A stretch of DNA of 64,000 nucleotides from an uncultured Odoribacter sp. (GCA_944321145.1 CALUKF010000004.1:49622-113621); one strand, 5' to 3'. Numbered from the stretch's first letter, positions 9,351 through 18,203 are shown. A program made the numbers and translations. Notes: generated by a model not told the origin, from the sequence alone.

Positions 9351-10670
9351 ATGCCTAAAAAGAAAAACACCGCCTGGAGTTGGATACCGACCCTCTATTT
9401 TGCGCAGGGGTTGCCTTACGTCATTGTCATGACCGTGGCGGTCATCATGTTCAAACGCCTGGGCATGCCGAATGCCGACATTGCGCTCTACACCAGCGGG
9501 CTGTACCTCCCGTGGGTCATCAAGCCGCTGTGGAGCCCCTTGGTAGACCTGCTTAAGACCAAGCGGTGGTGGATTGTCGCCATGCAACTCGTCATGGGCG
9601 CAGGATTTGCCGGCATCGCCCTCACGCTGGAAGCGCCCGACCCTTTCCGCTATTGCCTGGCATTCCTGTGGTTATTGGCGTTCAGTTCCGCCACGCACGA
9701 CATTGCCGCCGACGGGTTCTACATGCTCGCCCTCGACGAGAGGCGGCAAGCCTATTTTGTGGGCATCCGCAACACCTTCTACCGCCTCGCGGTGATTGCC
9801 GGACAAGGCGGGCTGGTCATGCTGGCAGGCGCTTTGGAAAAACGCTATGCCGCCACCCGTCCGGAGGCAGAAGCCATTCCGGAGGCTTGGGCAATCACGT
9901 TCTACGTGGCAACCGGCATTTTCTTCCTGCTCTTCCTTTACCACCACCTGTTCCTGCCCCACGCGGCAAAAGATGCTGTTTGCAGGCAAACCGGGGCAGC
10001 AAAATCATCCATCGGCAAGGAGTTTCTGCTCACCTTCGCCTCCTTTTTCCAAAAGAAAGGCATCGTCCCTGCCTTGGCGTTCATCCTGCTCTATCGCTTT
10101 GCCGAGTCGCAATTGGTCAAAATCGCCTCGCCTTTCCTGCTGGATGCCCCTACCGCCGGCGGCTTAGGGCTGGATACTTCCACCGTGGGGTTCATTTATG
10201 GCACCGTAGGAGTCATTGCCCTCACGGCGGGCGGCATCCTGGGCGGTATCTTCATTGCCCGGCGCGGCTTGCGGAGGAGCCTGTGGCAGATGGTCTGCGC
10301 CATGAATCTCCCGAACCTTGTCTACCTCTATCTGGCATACGCCCATCCCGAAAGCGAAACGGTGATTTCCGCCTGCGTCGCCGTCGAGCAATTGGGCTAC
10401 GGTTTCGGTTTCACCGCCCTCACCTACTTCATGATGCTCTTCAGCGCAGGCAAGCAGCAAACTGCCCACTACGCCCTCTGCACCGGCTTCATGGCACTCG
10501 GCATGATGCTCCCCGGCATGGTGTCCGGCTGGATACAGGAACTCATCGGCTACCGGCACTTCTTCCTCTGGATCATGCTTGCCACCCTCCCCAGCTTCCT
10601 TGCCACCCAAGCCATTGCCCGGCATCCCGCCCTCCGCGCTTCCGGCAAGGACGGTGCAGACGTTGCATAG
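9351..10670 (+). CDS. MFS transporter, AmpG-like
   Basis: This polytopic membrane protein (about 439 aa, roughly twelve hydrophobic segments) begins WSWIPTLYFAQGLPYVIVM and contains GLYLPWVIKPLWSPLVD and HDIAADGFYMLAL. These are features of the AmpG/acetyl-CoA transporter branch of the MFS, known for importing anhydromuropeptides. The translation start is the ATG at 9351, three bases after the TGA of the SpoIID gene. It is the last gene of the 5722-10670 run, and its position supports a peptidoglycan-fragment substrate, although specificity cannot be proven from sequence. Confidence 0.85.
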   Translation: MPKKKNTAWSWIPTLYFAQGLPYVIVMTVAVIMFKRLGMPNADIALYTSGLYLPWVIKPLWSPLVDLLKTKRWWIVAMQLVMGAGFAGIALTLEAPDPFRYCLAFLWLLAFSSATHDIAADGFYMLALDERRQAYFVGIRNTFYRLAVIAGQGGLVMLAGALEKRYAATRPEAEAIPEAWAITFYVATGIFFLLFLYHHLFLPHAAKDAVCRQTGAAKSSIGKEFLLTFASFFQKKGIVPALAFILLYRFAESQLVKIASPFLLDAPTAGGLGLDTSTVGFIYGTVGVIALTAGGILGGIFIARRGLRRSLWQMVCAMNLPNLVYLYLAYAHPESETVISACVAVEQLGYGFGFTALTYFMMLFSAGKQQTAHYALCTGFMALGMMLPGMVSGWIQELIGYRHFFLWIMLATLPSFLATQAIARHPALRASGKDGADVA

Positions 10671-10694
10671 TCCGCCATTTTTTGTATAACTTTG
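10664..10694 (+). promoter_or_regulatory. Promoter upstream of gene remnant
   Basis: TAACTTTG at 10687-10694 matches the Bacteroidota -7 box, and a TTGC 19 bases upstream (10664-10667) may act as the -33 element. It now faces a broken reading frame and then the methyltransferase gene. Confidence 0.45.
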
Positions 10695-10731
10695 CATCAG
10701 GTTGAAAATACAGGTTTAAAATTTACCCATC

Positions 10732-10849
10732 ATGAGAAAAACAGTTGCACTATGGTTATATCCGTGATAAAAGTTTTGACTATTACTATGTTTGCCTTTA
10801 CATTTCCAACAAGCTGGACGAGAGCGGGCTTTACATTGTCGCGGATTAA
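10732..10849 (+). pseudogene. Remnant of an unidentified gene (ends only)
   Basis: A start codon at 10732 opens only an 11-codon frame (MRKTVALWLYP). From 10748 to 10849 another frame encodes 33 residues ending in a stop, including HYGYIRDKSFDYYYVC and NKLDESGLYIVAD. That composition looks like the well-formed C-terminus of a real protein rather than random sequence. The simplest reading is an internally deleted gene whose promoter and both ends survive. I cannot name the family. Confidence 0.4.
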
Positions 10850-10878
10850 AGTTGTTCATTAAAAACCAGAAAAAAGAC

Positions 10879-11631
10879 ATGCACCATTCAGTAGAAGAAA
10901 GCAAAGCCATTTGGAACGAAAACGCCGAATTTTGGGACAATGCCATGGGGGATGAGTCGAATGACTTCCACAGGCAAGTTGTCCGTCCAAAAGTAACCAA
11001 GCTCCTAAACCCCCAGCCCACGGACTACATTTTAGACATCGCCTGCGGGAACGGAAATTACTCTGCCTACCTTGCCGCCCAAAACATCCCGGTTGTCGCT
11101 TTCGATTACAGCGAAAAGATGATTGAGTTGGCAAAAAAACGACAGGTACAATACGCCGACCGCATCAAATTTTGCGTGGCAGATGCCACTAACCCCGCAA
11201 GCCTGCTGTCCTTGAAAAGGGAACGCCCCTACACAAAAGCCGTTTCCAACATGGCAATCATGGACATGACGGACATCCGCCCGTTGTTCACAGCCGTGTA
11301 TGAACTATTGGCAGACAACGGGATTTTCGTATTCGCCACACAACATCCTTGCTTCGTGACGCGGACAGAGAAATACATGACGCCCCACAGCTATTACGAC
11401 ATCGCCATCGAAGGGCAGCCCCGGAAACAATGCTACTACCACCGCTCTCTGCAAGACATTTTCAATCTCTGCTTTCAAACCGGCTTTGCCATTGACGGCT
11501 TCTATGAAGAATGCTATAAAACCAACCCTGAAATCCCCATGGTCATCATTGTGAGAATCAGGAAAGTACCGCAAAACAATAAATTGAATTTATGCAAGAA
11601 CCCATTGCACGAACTTCAATTTCAATCATAA
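10879..11631 (+). CDS. Class I SAM-dependent methyltransferase
   Basis: The product (about 250 aa) has a Rossmann methyltransferase core: motif I YILDIACGNGNYSA near residue 48, the acidic strand VVAFDYSEKM and a post-motif region AVSNMAIMDM. The substrate is not recognisable. The start is ATG 10879 (MHHSVEESKAIWNENAEFWD), where conserved methyltransferase sequence begins; the frame is open further upstream into the remnant. It precedes an AraC regulator by 15 bp, and the two are probably co-transcribed. Confidence 0.85.
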   Translation: MHHSVEESKAIWNENAEFWDNAMGDESNDFHRQVVRPKVTKLLNPQPTDYILDIACGNGNYSAYLAAQNIPVVAFDYSEKMIELAKKRQVQYADRIKFCVADATNPASLLSLKRERPYTKAVSNMAIMDMTDIRPLFTAVYELLADNGIFVFATQHPCFVTRTEKYMTPHSYYDIAIEGQPRKQCYYHRSLQDIFNLCFQTGFAIDGFYEECYKTNPEIPMVIIVRIRKVPQNNKLNLCKNPLHELQFQS

Positions 11632-11646
11632 ATATTTATCAATCAG

Positions 11647-12456
11647 ATGTATCCGAAAGACTTTCAATTCTACAGACCCTGCCAGGCATTGCAGCCTTAC
11701 GTCCGGTATTATTGGGCATTCAAGAGCGGCGAAGTGGTGAACACCCTGACCTTCCCCATGGGCTGTCCCCAAATCATTTTCCATAAGAAAGCCCCGCTTT
11801 ATGTCCCCGAACTGGACACCTGCCAACACAAACTCACCATCAGCGGGCAGGTGAACTATCCGGCACACTTGTGCACCCGCGGGGACACAGAAATGATTGT
11901 CGTTGTATTCCAGCCCCATGCCATGAAAACTTTCCTGGATTTGCCCATATCCCTGCTGCACAATCAGGAAATTTCCGGCTATGACCTCGGGAACAAAGGG
12001 CTCCACGAACTGGCTGCGCAAGTCTTTGATTGCGAAGACACAGGCTCATGCATCCGCATCATAGAGCAACGATTGTTATCCCAAATCACGCACACGCCGG
12101 CATACCCTCTTAAAAGGATAAGCACTGCCCTGCAACAACTGCTTGCCACTCCCGGCATCTCCGTCAATGAACTGGCAGCCATCGCTTGCCTAAGCAAGAA
12201 ACAATTTGAGCGTCTGTTCAATGCCATGGTTGGCGCAAATCCCAAAGAATACGCCAGAATCGCCCGTTTCCAAAAGGCGCTGAGCTTTCTGCAACACTTC
12301 CCGGAGACCATGAGCCAGGCGCAAATCGCCTATCAATGCGGTTACGCCGACCAATCCCACTTCATTAGGGAGTTTAAACAATTCAGCGGGCACACACCCT
12401 TGTCCCTGCTAAAAACCGGCACCCCTTACTCCGATTTGTTCTCCCAACCGGTATAA
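11647..12456 (+). CDS. AraC family transcriptional regulator
   Basis: This is a 269-aa regulator. The N-terminal sensor domain (about 1-150) starts YRPCQALQPYVRYYWAF, as in the DUF6597-type AraC proteins. The C-terminal part carries two helix-turn-helix motifs: GISVNELAAIACLSKKQFERLF and the signature MSQAQIAYQCGYADQSHFIR, followed by EFKQFSGHTP. The signal is unknown. Neighbours suggest control of the methyltransferase upstream or of the acetyltransferase downstream. Confidence 0.9.
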   Translation: MYPKDFQFYRPCQALQPYVRYYWAFKSGEVVNTLTFPMGCPQIIFHKKAPLYVPELDTCQHKLTISGQVNYPAHLCTRGDTEMIVVVFQPHAMKTFLDLPISLLHNQEISGYDLGNKGLHELAAQVFDCEDTGSCIRIIEQRLLSQITHTPAYPLKRISTALQQLLATPGISVNELAAIACLSKKQFERLFNAMVGANPKEYARIARFQKALSFLQHFPETMSQAQIAYQCGYADQSHFIREFKQFSGHTPLSLLKTGTPYSDLFSQPV

Positions 12457-12493
12457 TGTCCCTTTTCTTCTATCTGCATCGCCGCAACTTCCT

Positions 12494-12501
12494 TATTTTT
12501 G
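12494..12501 (+). promoter_or_regulatory. -7 box for the CAT-like gene
   Basis: TATTTTTG matches TAnnTTTG, 29 bases before the ATG at 12531. No clear -33 TTTG is seen. Confidence 0.4.
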
Positions 12502-12530
12502 CACCTGCTTAACTAAAAACAAAAGACAAC

Positions 12531-13151
12531 ATGAAAGAAGTAAATCCCAACGAAACGACCCGCGCCTACGCCTTCAAAATGTGGATGAATGCCCCGATGC
12601 CCATGCTCACCTTTTTCAAGACCTTGGACGTCACCCGGCTTGTCCGGCTCAGCAAACGGCAGGGCTTGAAGTTCAACATGCTAATGTGCTGGTGCATCGG
12701 ACGGGCAGCCAGCCAAGTCAAAGAATTCTATATGCTCCCTGTGAACGGAAAATTAATGCAATACGACCACCTTGCCGTATGCGCCATCGTCGCCAACCGG
12801 CAGGGCGAAGTCAGTTCCTGCGACGTGCCCTTCTCCGACGACTTGCAGCAATTCAATGCCGACTACCTGCGCCTGACCCGCCAAGTCGCCGAGACCTGCA
12901 CAGACCATAACCTCGCCGACTGCATGGTCATCGGCACCTCCGCCCTCGTCCAAGCCGAGATAGACGGCGCAGTAGGCATGTACAGCGGCATATACAACAA
13001 CCCCTTCCTCATCTGGGGCAAGCACCGGCGGCACCTCTGGCAGCGGACACTCACCGTCTCCTTCCAATTCCACCACACCCAAATGGACGGTGCCCACGCC
13101 TCCCGCTTCCTGGAAGCGCTGCAAAAAGAAATCCGAGAACTACGTTATTAA
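12531..13151 (+). CDS. CatA-like O-acetyltransferase (chloramphenicol acetyltransferase fold)
   Basis: The 206-aa protein has the CAT fold. The catalytic region reads H181-H-T-Q-M-D-G187, fitting the HxxxDG motif in which the histidine is the general base. RAYAFKMWMNAPMPM and KFNMLMCWCIGRAA correspond to the N-terminal half of the family. Length is close to the usual 210-220 residues. Many such Bacteroidota proteins are annotated as CatA-like. Whether it acetylates chloramphenicol cannot be told from sequence, so I would not call it a resistance gene. It has its own -7 box. Confidence 0.82.
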   Translation: MKEVNPNETTRAYAFKMWMNAPMPMLTFFKTLDVTRLVRLSKRQGLKFNMLMCWCIGRAASQVKEFYMLPVNGKLMQYDHLAVCAIVANRQGEVSSCDVPFSDDLQQFNADYLRLTRQVAETCTDHNLADCMVIGTSALVQAEIDGAVGMYSGIYNNPFLIWGKHRRHLWQRTLTVSFQFHHTQMDGAHASRFLEALQKEIRELRY

Positions 13152-13162
13152 TAAAAATCTCT

Positions 13163-13585
13163 TTATCCCCCCATCTCCTCTTCAAATGTTTTCACATCAA
13201 CAATCCGGCAAGAAGCAATCCTTTTGATAACCAATAAATCTTTATCACCTGTCACCAAATAATGGGCTTTAGCCTCTACAGCCAATGCAAGCAGATAATC
13301 ATCTTCCTCATCACGGCAATAATGTATATTTTCAGACGGTTCAAACAAATTCCCTTTCAAACGCAAAAATGACAAAAGAGATTTCACCTCCTGTATAGGG
13401 AAATACTTGACAAATTTAGGACGTTGTGTAACCTCCCTTATCTCCTCCAACAATTCATCGCACAACACCAATTCTATACGGTCATTGCACAACAAATCAA
13501 CAAGAGAAGCAAGCTTTCTGCCAATAAGAAAACTAATCCAACAATTTGTGTCAACAATGACCCGTTTCTTTCTGATGCCGCGCAT
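13163..13585 (-). CDS. PIN domain toxin (putative RNase)
   Basis: This 140-aa PIN protein opens with VIVDTNCWISFLIG, giving the first catalytic Asp. It has an internal acidic patch (DEEDDYLLALAVEAKAHYLV) and ends the core with TGDKDLL, the final PIN acidic motif. PIN toxins cleave RNA. Its start lies within the 3' end of the antitoxin-like gene (35-bp overlap), the classical toxin-antitoxin order. Confidence 0.85.
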   Translation of the reverse strand: MRGIRKKRVIVDTNCWISFLIGRKLASLVDLLCNDRIELVLCDELLEEIREVTQRPKFVKYFPIQEVKSLLSFLRLKGNLFEPSENIHYCRDEEDDYLLALAVEAKAHYLVTGDKDLLVIKRIASCRIVDVKTFEEEMGG

Positions 13586-13790
13586 GCCGTTCCTTTCTTA
13601 CTTGTTGCACTTCAGAGAGAATATCCTCCTCGCTCAGTTCATCTGTCTTGAACGTTTCCAAAAAATATTCCAATTCAGCCCGTGTAGCATCTTTTGTCAA
13701 GATGCGTCCCAAACGCAATTGCGTACGTACCGGCAATTGTCTGACCAAGCTCAATATTTGGTTATAGTTTAAGTTTAATACGGCATCCAT
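13551..13790 (-). CDS. Antitoxin-like partner of the PIN toxin
   Basis: The 79-aa protein starts MDAVLNLNYNQILSLVRQLP and continues as a charged, helical sequence (LSEEDILSEVQQVRKERH). This layout is common for small antitoxins encoded upstream of PIN toxins in Bacteroidota. I chose ATG 13790 because the open frame beyond it is short and hydrophobic. The antitoxin role is inferred from size, charge and the 35-bp overlap with the PIN gene. Confidence 0.7.
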   Translation of the reverse strand: MDAVLNLNYNQILSLVRQLPVRTQLRLGRILTKDATRAELEYFLETFKTDELSEEDILSEVQQVRKERHARHQKETGHC

Positions 13791-13935
13791 AACATCATCT
13801 ATTTTGTTCTCTGCGAAGATAATAAGAAACAAGGAAAAAAACAAGCAAAATTGCCGCCTTTTTCCCTACGCTGATTAAACTTTTGCAATATGCAAACTCT
13901 ATTCCTCCATCCGCAAACTATTTTATGATTTTTTG

Positions 13936-13943
13936 TACCTTTG
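13936..13943 (+). promoter_or_regulatory. -7 box for the LuxR-type regulator gene
   Basis: TACCTTTG matches TAnnTTTG and lies 16 bases before the ATG at 13960. Confidence 0.45.
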
Positions 13944-13959
13944 TTCCAAAATAACGGAC

Positions 13960-14688
13960 ATGATCAAAGAATTGACCCAAGAATACAAACGGTTGATGCT
14001 CTCCCAGCAAATTGACCCAAAATCATTGGATTATAATTTATTGCGCAAACACATCAAAGCATTCTCCCAATCGGACGGGCAGCCAAGCCTTGCCATTAGC
14101 ATCTACGACAATTACCGCATGGAGCATGCCTACGAGTCTGAATACCACAAACACCTGTTCGGCAACGGGGAAATAGAGGTTCATCCCGACGACATGGAGG
14201 ACGTATTGAAAAGCGCCATCGCCACCCTCAAACATGTATTCCAAGGCAATAAAAACCGCACCCACATCAAAATGATTCGGGAATACAGGGCTAAAATAGG
14301 AGACAGATTCCGACGGGTCACGGAATCATTCCAAATTTTAGAGACCGACGACAAGGGGAACATCTGGTTAGCCCTGTGTTTCCTGGAAATCTCCCCCAAC
14401 CAACAGCCGCCCTTTGCCGTCAATACCCAAATCATCAACACCGCCACCGGCGAGGTATTCGCCCCGCTGACCCGGTTTTACCAACGCCAATCGGTGCTGA
14501 CAAAACGCGAATTGGAAATACTCAACCTCATTGCCCAAGGCAAATTGAGCAAGGAAATATCCGACCAACTGCACATCAGCGTCCACACCGTCAACACCAC
14601 CCGCCAGCACATCCTGGAAAAACTCAACGTGGACAATTCCCACGAAGCCGTGCGCTACGGCATGTCGCTCGGGCTGATAGAATACTGA
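13960..14688 (+). CDS. LuxR-type HTH transcriptional regulator
   Basis: The protein is about 242 aa. The last 65 residues form a LuxR/GerE helix-turn-helix: LTKRELEILNLIAQGKLSKE followed by ISDQLHISVHTVNTTRQHIL. The N-terminal 170 residues are a sensory domain with no receiver aspartate pattern that I can recognise. The ATG at 13960 follows a -7 box; a longer frame from 13933 would overlap that promoter. The two oxidoreductase genes downstream on the same strand are likely targets, given their position. Confidence 0.85.
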   Translation: MIKELTQEYKRLMLSQQIDPKSLDYNLLRKHIKAFSQSDGQPSLAISIYDNYRMEHAYESEYHKHLFGNGEIEVHPDDMEDVLKSAIATLKHVFQGNKNRTHIKMIREYRAKIGDRFRRVTESFQILETDDKGNIWLALCFLEISPNQQPPFAVNTQIINTATGEVFAPLTRFYQRQSVLTKRELEILNLIAQGKLSKEISDQLHISVHTVNTTRQHILEKLNVDNSHEAVRYGMSLGLIEY

Positions 14689-14745
14689 AAAATCAATATT
14701 GCCGCCCCCTTCAAGACAGCCTAATTTTGCAAAAAAGGCTGCAAT

Positions 14746-15720
14746 ATGAACACAAAACACATTTCCCAAACTCTGGGAACAAGACAAAAAGGCAAAATAA
14801 ATCCCCCGCAGGAAGCGGAATGCCGCTATGCACTCATCACGGGCGCAAGCCAAGGCTTAGGACGATGCTATGCGCTCGAACTTGCCCGTTTAGGTTTCAA
14901 CACGCTGCTGGTCGCACTGCCCGGCAGCGGGCTCCGGGAAGTAGCCGCCGAATCACGAAGTCTCGGCGTGGAAAGTATCCCCTTTGAAACAGACCTTTGC
15001 GACGAAAAAGCGCTGTCTGCCCTCTGCCGCCACATCAATGCCCGCTATTCCCTCTGCATGATTATCAACAATGCCGGTACCGGGGGAACAAAGCTGTTTA
15101 CAACTTGCCCGCCGGATTACCTCGACCACATCCTGAGTCTGAACGTGCGGGTGCCGGTACTTCTAATCCGCTACCTGCTCCCCAATTTGCGGCATGCCCC
15201 GCAAGGCTTTATCCTCAACGTGGCAAGCATGGCAGCTTTTTCGCCCGTCGGCTTCAAAACGGTTTACCCCGCCTCCAAGCGTTTCATACTCCAATTCTCG
15301 CTGGGCTTGCGTGAAGAACTCCGCGGTACGGGCATCTCCGTCAGTGCCGTCGCTCCGGGTCCTATGAAAACCAACGCCGAAATCACCCGCCGCATCGAAC
15401 GCCAAGGGGCATTCGGCAAGTTGGGGTTGCTCTCCCCGGAACAAGTCGCACACCTCAGCCTCCAAGGGCTTTTCCGCCGCAAAGCGGTTATTCTGCCCGG
15501 CTGGTCTAACCACATCAACCGCCTGTTACTCTCCCTTATCCCCACCGCCCTCCTTGTACCTCTGATATCGCGCGTCATTGCACGGGAAATCAATGCCCCT
15601 GCAATCCACCGCAAAGCCGTCTGCAAACCCCGCCCCGCACCATGGTGGAAAATTGGCGCATGGGCAAGCGAAGGCACTACGCTTCTCCAATCACTCCAAG
15701 AATTATCCGTCATATCATAA
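14746..15720 (+). CDS. Short-chain dehydrogenase/reductase
   Basis: The 324-aa SDR has the cofactor motif TGASQGLGRCYA near residue 30, the NNAGTG motif, and the catalytic YPASKR. The C-terminal extension of about 70 residues contains a hydrophobic stretch (LLLSLIPTALLVPLISRVIA), suggesting membrane attachment, as in some lipid-modifying SDRs. The substrate is unknown. The next gene follows after 15 bp, so the pair is likely one operon. Confidence 0.87.
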   Translation: MNTKHISQTLGTRQKGKINPPQEAECRYALITGASQGLGRCYALELARLGFNTLLVALPGSGLREVAAESRSLGVESIPFETDLCDEKALSALCRHINARYSLCMIINNAGTGGTKLFTTCPPDYLDHILSLNVRVPVLLIRYLLPNLRHAPQGFILNVASMAAFSPVGFKTVYPASKRFILQFSLGLREELRGTGISVSAVAPGPMKTNAEITRRIERQGAFGKLGLLSPEQVAHLSLQGLFRRKAVILPGWSNHINRLLLSLIPTALLVPLISRVIAREINAPAIHRKAVCKPRPAPWWKIGAWASEGTTLLQSLQELSVIS

Positions 15721-15735
15721 CAGTACCAACATTTT

Positions 15736-16746
15736 ATGCAACAAAAAGTACTCATTACCGGTGCCAACAGCCTCTTAGGCACGCATGTAATCCATGAATT
15801 GCTTGCTGCCGGCTATGCCGTGCGGGGACTGCTCCGCCGCCGCAATTCTTACGTCGGCAACACCCATCCCGCCTTGGAACTCATCGAAGGCTCCTTCACC
15901 GACCGCAACACGCTCCGCCAAGCCATGCAAGGCTGCCGCTACGTTGTCCATTGCGCCGCCCGGACAGGACAATCCGGGGATTACAATTCCTATAAAAAAA
16001 TCAACGTGGCAGCAACCATCCGGCTGATTGAGACAGCTATCGAATGCGGCATAAAACGGGTCGTCTACGTTGCCAGTGCCAACGTCTTTGCTTACGGCAC
16101 CAAAGAACAACCGGGCGACGAAAAACACCCCATCGCCTTCCCGTTCACCGAATCGCCTTATGCCAAAAGCAAATACGAAGCCTTGCAACAATTGGCAAAC
16201 TACCACGGTCAGATTGAAATCGTGACGGTCTGTCCCGCCTTCATGATTGGAGCCTGGGACTCGCGCCCCAGTTCAGGGCGCATCATCCTGCGGGGCTACC
16301 ACCGCCGCATCGTATTTTATCCGCCCGGCGGCAAAAATTTCGTAGCAGCCGGAGATGCCGCCCGCGGCATCGTGACAGCCCTCAACGAAGGGCACAACGG
16401 CGAACAATACCTTCTGGCAGGCGAGAACCTCACCTATTCCGAGTTTTACCGCCTGCTCGCCACCCGCACCCATTGCCGCCAACGCCTCGTCCAAATCCCC
16501 GCCTGGCTGCTCCTTGCAATTGGCACCATCGGCGATTGGCTCTCTAAAACAGGGCTGAAATCAAAAATCACGCGCGCCAACATGCGCCTCCTCTGCGTGG
16601 GCAATTATTACTCAAATGCCAAATCCGTCCGCGAGTTGCACCTCCGCTACCGCCCTCTTGCCGAAGCCATCGACGAAGCTGTCAATTGGTTTCTCCAATA
16701 TGGCATACTGCCCAAAACCAGCCACCCCAAACCCCATACTGATTAA
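15736..16746 (+). CDS. NAD-dependent epimerase/dehydratase (3beta-HSD-like)
   Basis: The 336-aa extended SDR has the Rossmann motif VLITGANSLLGTHV at residues 5-18 and the catalytic YAKSKYEA with upstream VYVASANVFAYG. A hydrophobic segment IPAWLLLAIGTIGDWL lies in the C-terminal third, recalling membrane-associated 3beta-hydroxysteroid dehydrogenase/isomerase relatives. Substrate is not deducible. It is coupled to the preceding SDR. Confidence 0.85.
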   Translation: MQQKVLITGANSLLGTHVIHELLAAGYAVRGLLRRRNSYVGNTHPALELIEGSFTDRNTLRQAMQGCRYVVHCAARTGQSGDYNSYKKINVAATIRLIETAIECGIKRVVYVASANVFAYGTKEQPGDEKHPIAFPFTESPYAKSKYEALQQLANYHGQIEIVTVCPAFMIGAWDSRPSSGRIILRGYHRRIVFYPPGGKNFVAAGDAARGIVTALNEGHNGEQYLLAGENLTYSEFYRLLATRTHCRQRLVQIPAWLLLAIGTIGDWLSKTGLKSKITRANMRLLCVGNYYSNAKSVRELHLRYRPLAEAIDEAVNWFLQYGILPKTSHPKPHTD

Positions 16747-16812
16747 TCAGTATTGACCGGCATAAATCCTCCGCCTTACTTTGCAATATAAAATCTTCAA
16801 ACATTAAAACAG

Positions 16813-17367
16813 ATGATTATGAAAAAACTATTGATTATCGGCATGCTGCTCCTCGCAGCCCTTGCATCCTCCGCCCAACTCCGCCCCTCCATCCGTGTCG
16901 GAGCAACAGCCTCAAATATCAGTGAACAACACATCAAAATGGGTATCCGCGCAGGGGTCGGCATCGATTACCTCTTCACAGAACGCTGGGGCATACGCTC
17001 CGGGCTTTTCTACTCCATGAAAGGCGCAACCACTTCCAACAACGTCTTCAACTACGACAAGGACAAAGCCACAAAACTCTCCTATCTCGACCTCCCTGTT
17101 GAAGCCCTCGTCATGTTCCGCCTCTCGCAAAATTCGCGGCTGGCAATGCATGGAGGTGCTTATTTCGCCTGCCTGCTCCATTCCGCCGTCCCAGCAGGAG
17201 CTGCATACGACATCCGCAAAGGTGAAATCGGTGCAAGTTTTGGCATAGACTTCACAACCAACCACTTCATCTTCGGTCCCGAAGTCCAATACGGGTTAAA
17301 CAAAGCAACCAAACCCGGCACCGGTCACAACATCACCTACGCCCTGACCTTCGGCTACCGCTTTTAG
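16813..17367 (+). CDS. Small outer-membrane beta-barrel protein (PorT-like)
   Basis: The 184-aa protein has a signal peptide (MKKLLIIGMLLLAALASSAQ) followed by alternating beta-strands such as RWGIRSGLFYSMKGA and a terminal aromatic strand ending LTFGYRF, the usual mark of an eight-stranded barrel. ATG 16819 is an alternative start. Function is unknown. A hairpin terminator follows at 17393. Confidence 0.8.
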   Translation: MIMKKLLIIGMLLLAALASSAQLRPSIRVGATASNISEQHIKMGIRAGVGIDYLFTERWGIRSGLFYSMKGATTSNNVFNYDKDKATKLSYLDLPVEALVMFRLSQNSRLAMHGGAYFACLLHSAVPAGAAYDIRKGEIGASFGIDFTTNHFIFGPEVQYGLNKATKPGTGHNITYALTFGYRF

Positions 17368-17392
17368 CCCTAAATCCCCAAAAACCTCCAGC

Positions 17393-17428
17393 AGCGCGGG
17401 CGGTTAAGTCCTTTTAGCCGCCTGCGCT
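17393..17428 (+). terminator. Rho-independent-like hairpin
   Basis: Arms 17393-17405 and 17416-17428 pair over 13 bp with two G-U pairs and a 10-base loop, 25 bases after the barrel gene stop. Only TT follows, so termination strength is uncertain. Confidence 0.5.
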
Positions 17429-17531
17429 TTACCCCTCACAACAACCTCCATCCCACCCCCTAAAACCGCCCCTTCCCGAAATCCTTACAAAAAGAAATCC
17501 AAGAACTGCCGGCATAATCCGCAATAAACGC

Positions 17532-17539
17532 TACCTTTG
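17532..17539 (+). promoter_or_regulatory. -7 box for the GNAT gene
   Basis: TACCTTTG fits TAnnTTTG and lies 29 bases before the ATG at 17569. Confidence 0.45.
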
Positions 17540-17568
17540 CACAAACGCAAACTTTTACGCACAACGCC

Positions 17569-18153
17569 ATGGAAAACGAAAAATGCCTCCTGACCACCGC
17601 ACGCCTCCTGCTCCGCCCATGGGAAGAAACGGACGCAAAAGCCTTGTTCCGGTATGCCCAAGACCCCGCCATCGGTCCCATTGCCGGCTGGCAGCCCCAC
17701 ACCTCCGTAGCCCACAGCCTGGAAATCATCCGCACAGTCTTCGCCGCCCCCGAAACCTACGCCATGGTGCTCAAAGCAACGGGCGAACCCGTGGGCAGTG
17801 CCGGCATCATGTTCGGCGAAGGCATGCACAGCGCGGCAATGCAGCCGGACGAAGCTGAAATCGGCTATTGGATAGGTGTGCCCTACTGGGGGCAAGGGCT
17901 GACCCCGGAAGCAGTACGCTGCCTGTTGGAGCGGTGCTTCACGGCACTGGATAGGTCGGCAGTCTGGTGCAGCCACTACGACGGCAACACCCAATCCCGC
18001 CGCGTGATGGAAAAATGCGGCTTCCGCTTCCACCACACAGAGGCACCCGCCCCCTCCCCGCTGGGCGACATCCGCACAGCCCATTTCCTGCGGATAACAA
18101 AAGCGGAATGGGAGCAAATACCCACGACCGCCGGCTACCCAACACCTGTTTAA
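17569..18153 (+). CDS. GNAT family N-acetyltransferase (RimJ/RimL type)
   Basis: This 194-aa acetyl-CoA-dependent acetyltransferase opens with LLTTARLLLRPWEETDAKAL, the typical RimJ/RimL start. The acetyl-CoA-binding segment EIGYWIGVPYWGQGLTPEA follows, then the NTQSRRVMEKCGF motif. Substrate could be an N-terminal amine or a small molecule. It is flanked by its own -7 box and by the antiporter gene's promoter, so it is probably monocistronic. Confidence 0.88.
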   Translation: MENEKCLLTTARLLLRPWEETDAKALFRYAQDPAIGPIAGWQPHTSVAHSLEIIRTVFAAPETYAMVLKATGEPVGSAGIMFGEGMHSAAMQPDEAEIGYWIGVPYWGQGLTPEAVRCLLERCFTALDRSAVWCSHYDGNTQSRRVMEKCGFRFHHTEAPAPSPLGDIRTAHFLRITKAEWEQIPTTAGYPTPV

Positions 18154-18203
18154 ATCGACATGCCCTTCACAGCCGCGGCGTGTTTTTTTTCGCGGAAATT
18201 CAC

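Noticed and set aside
9566..10705. A 379-codon plus-strand frame inside the AmpG-like gene
   Set aside because: Overlaps a clear membrane carrier in another frame and is rich in Arg/Pro/His, as expected for a shadow frame.
12531..13151. Calling the CAT-fold protein a chloramphenicol resistance gene
   Set aside because: The HxxxDG site is present, but many chromosomal CatA-like proteins are not known to confer resistance and nothing nearby indicates a resistance element.
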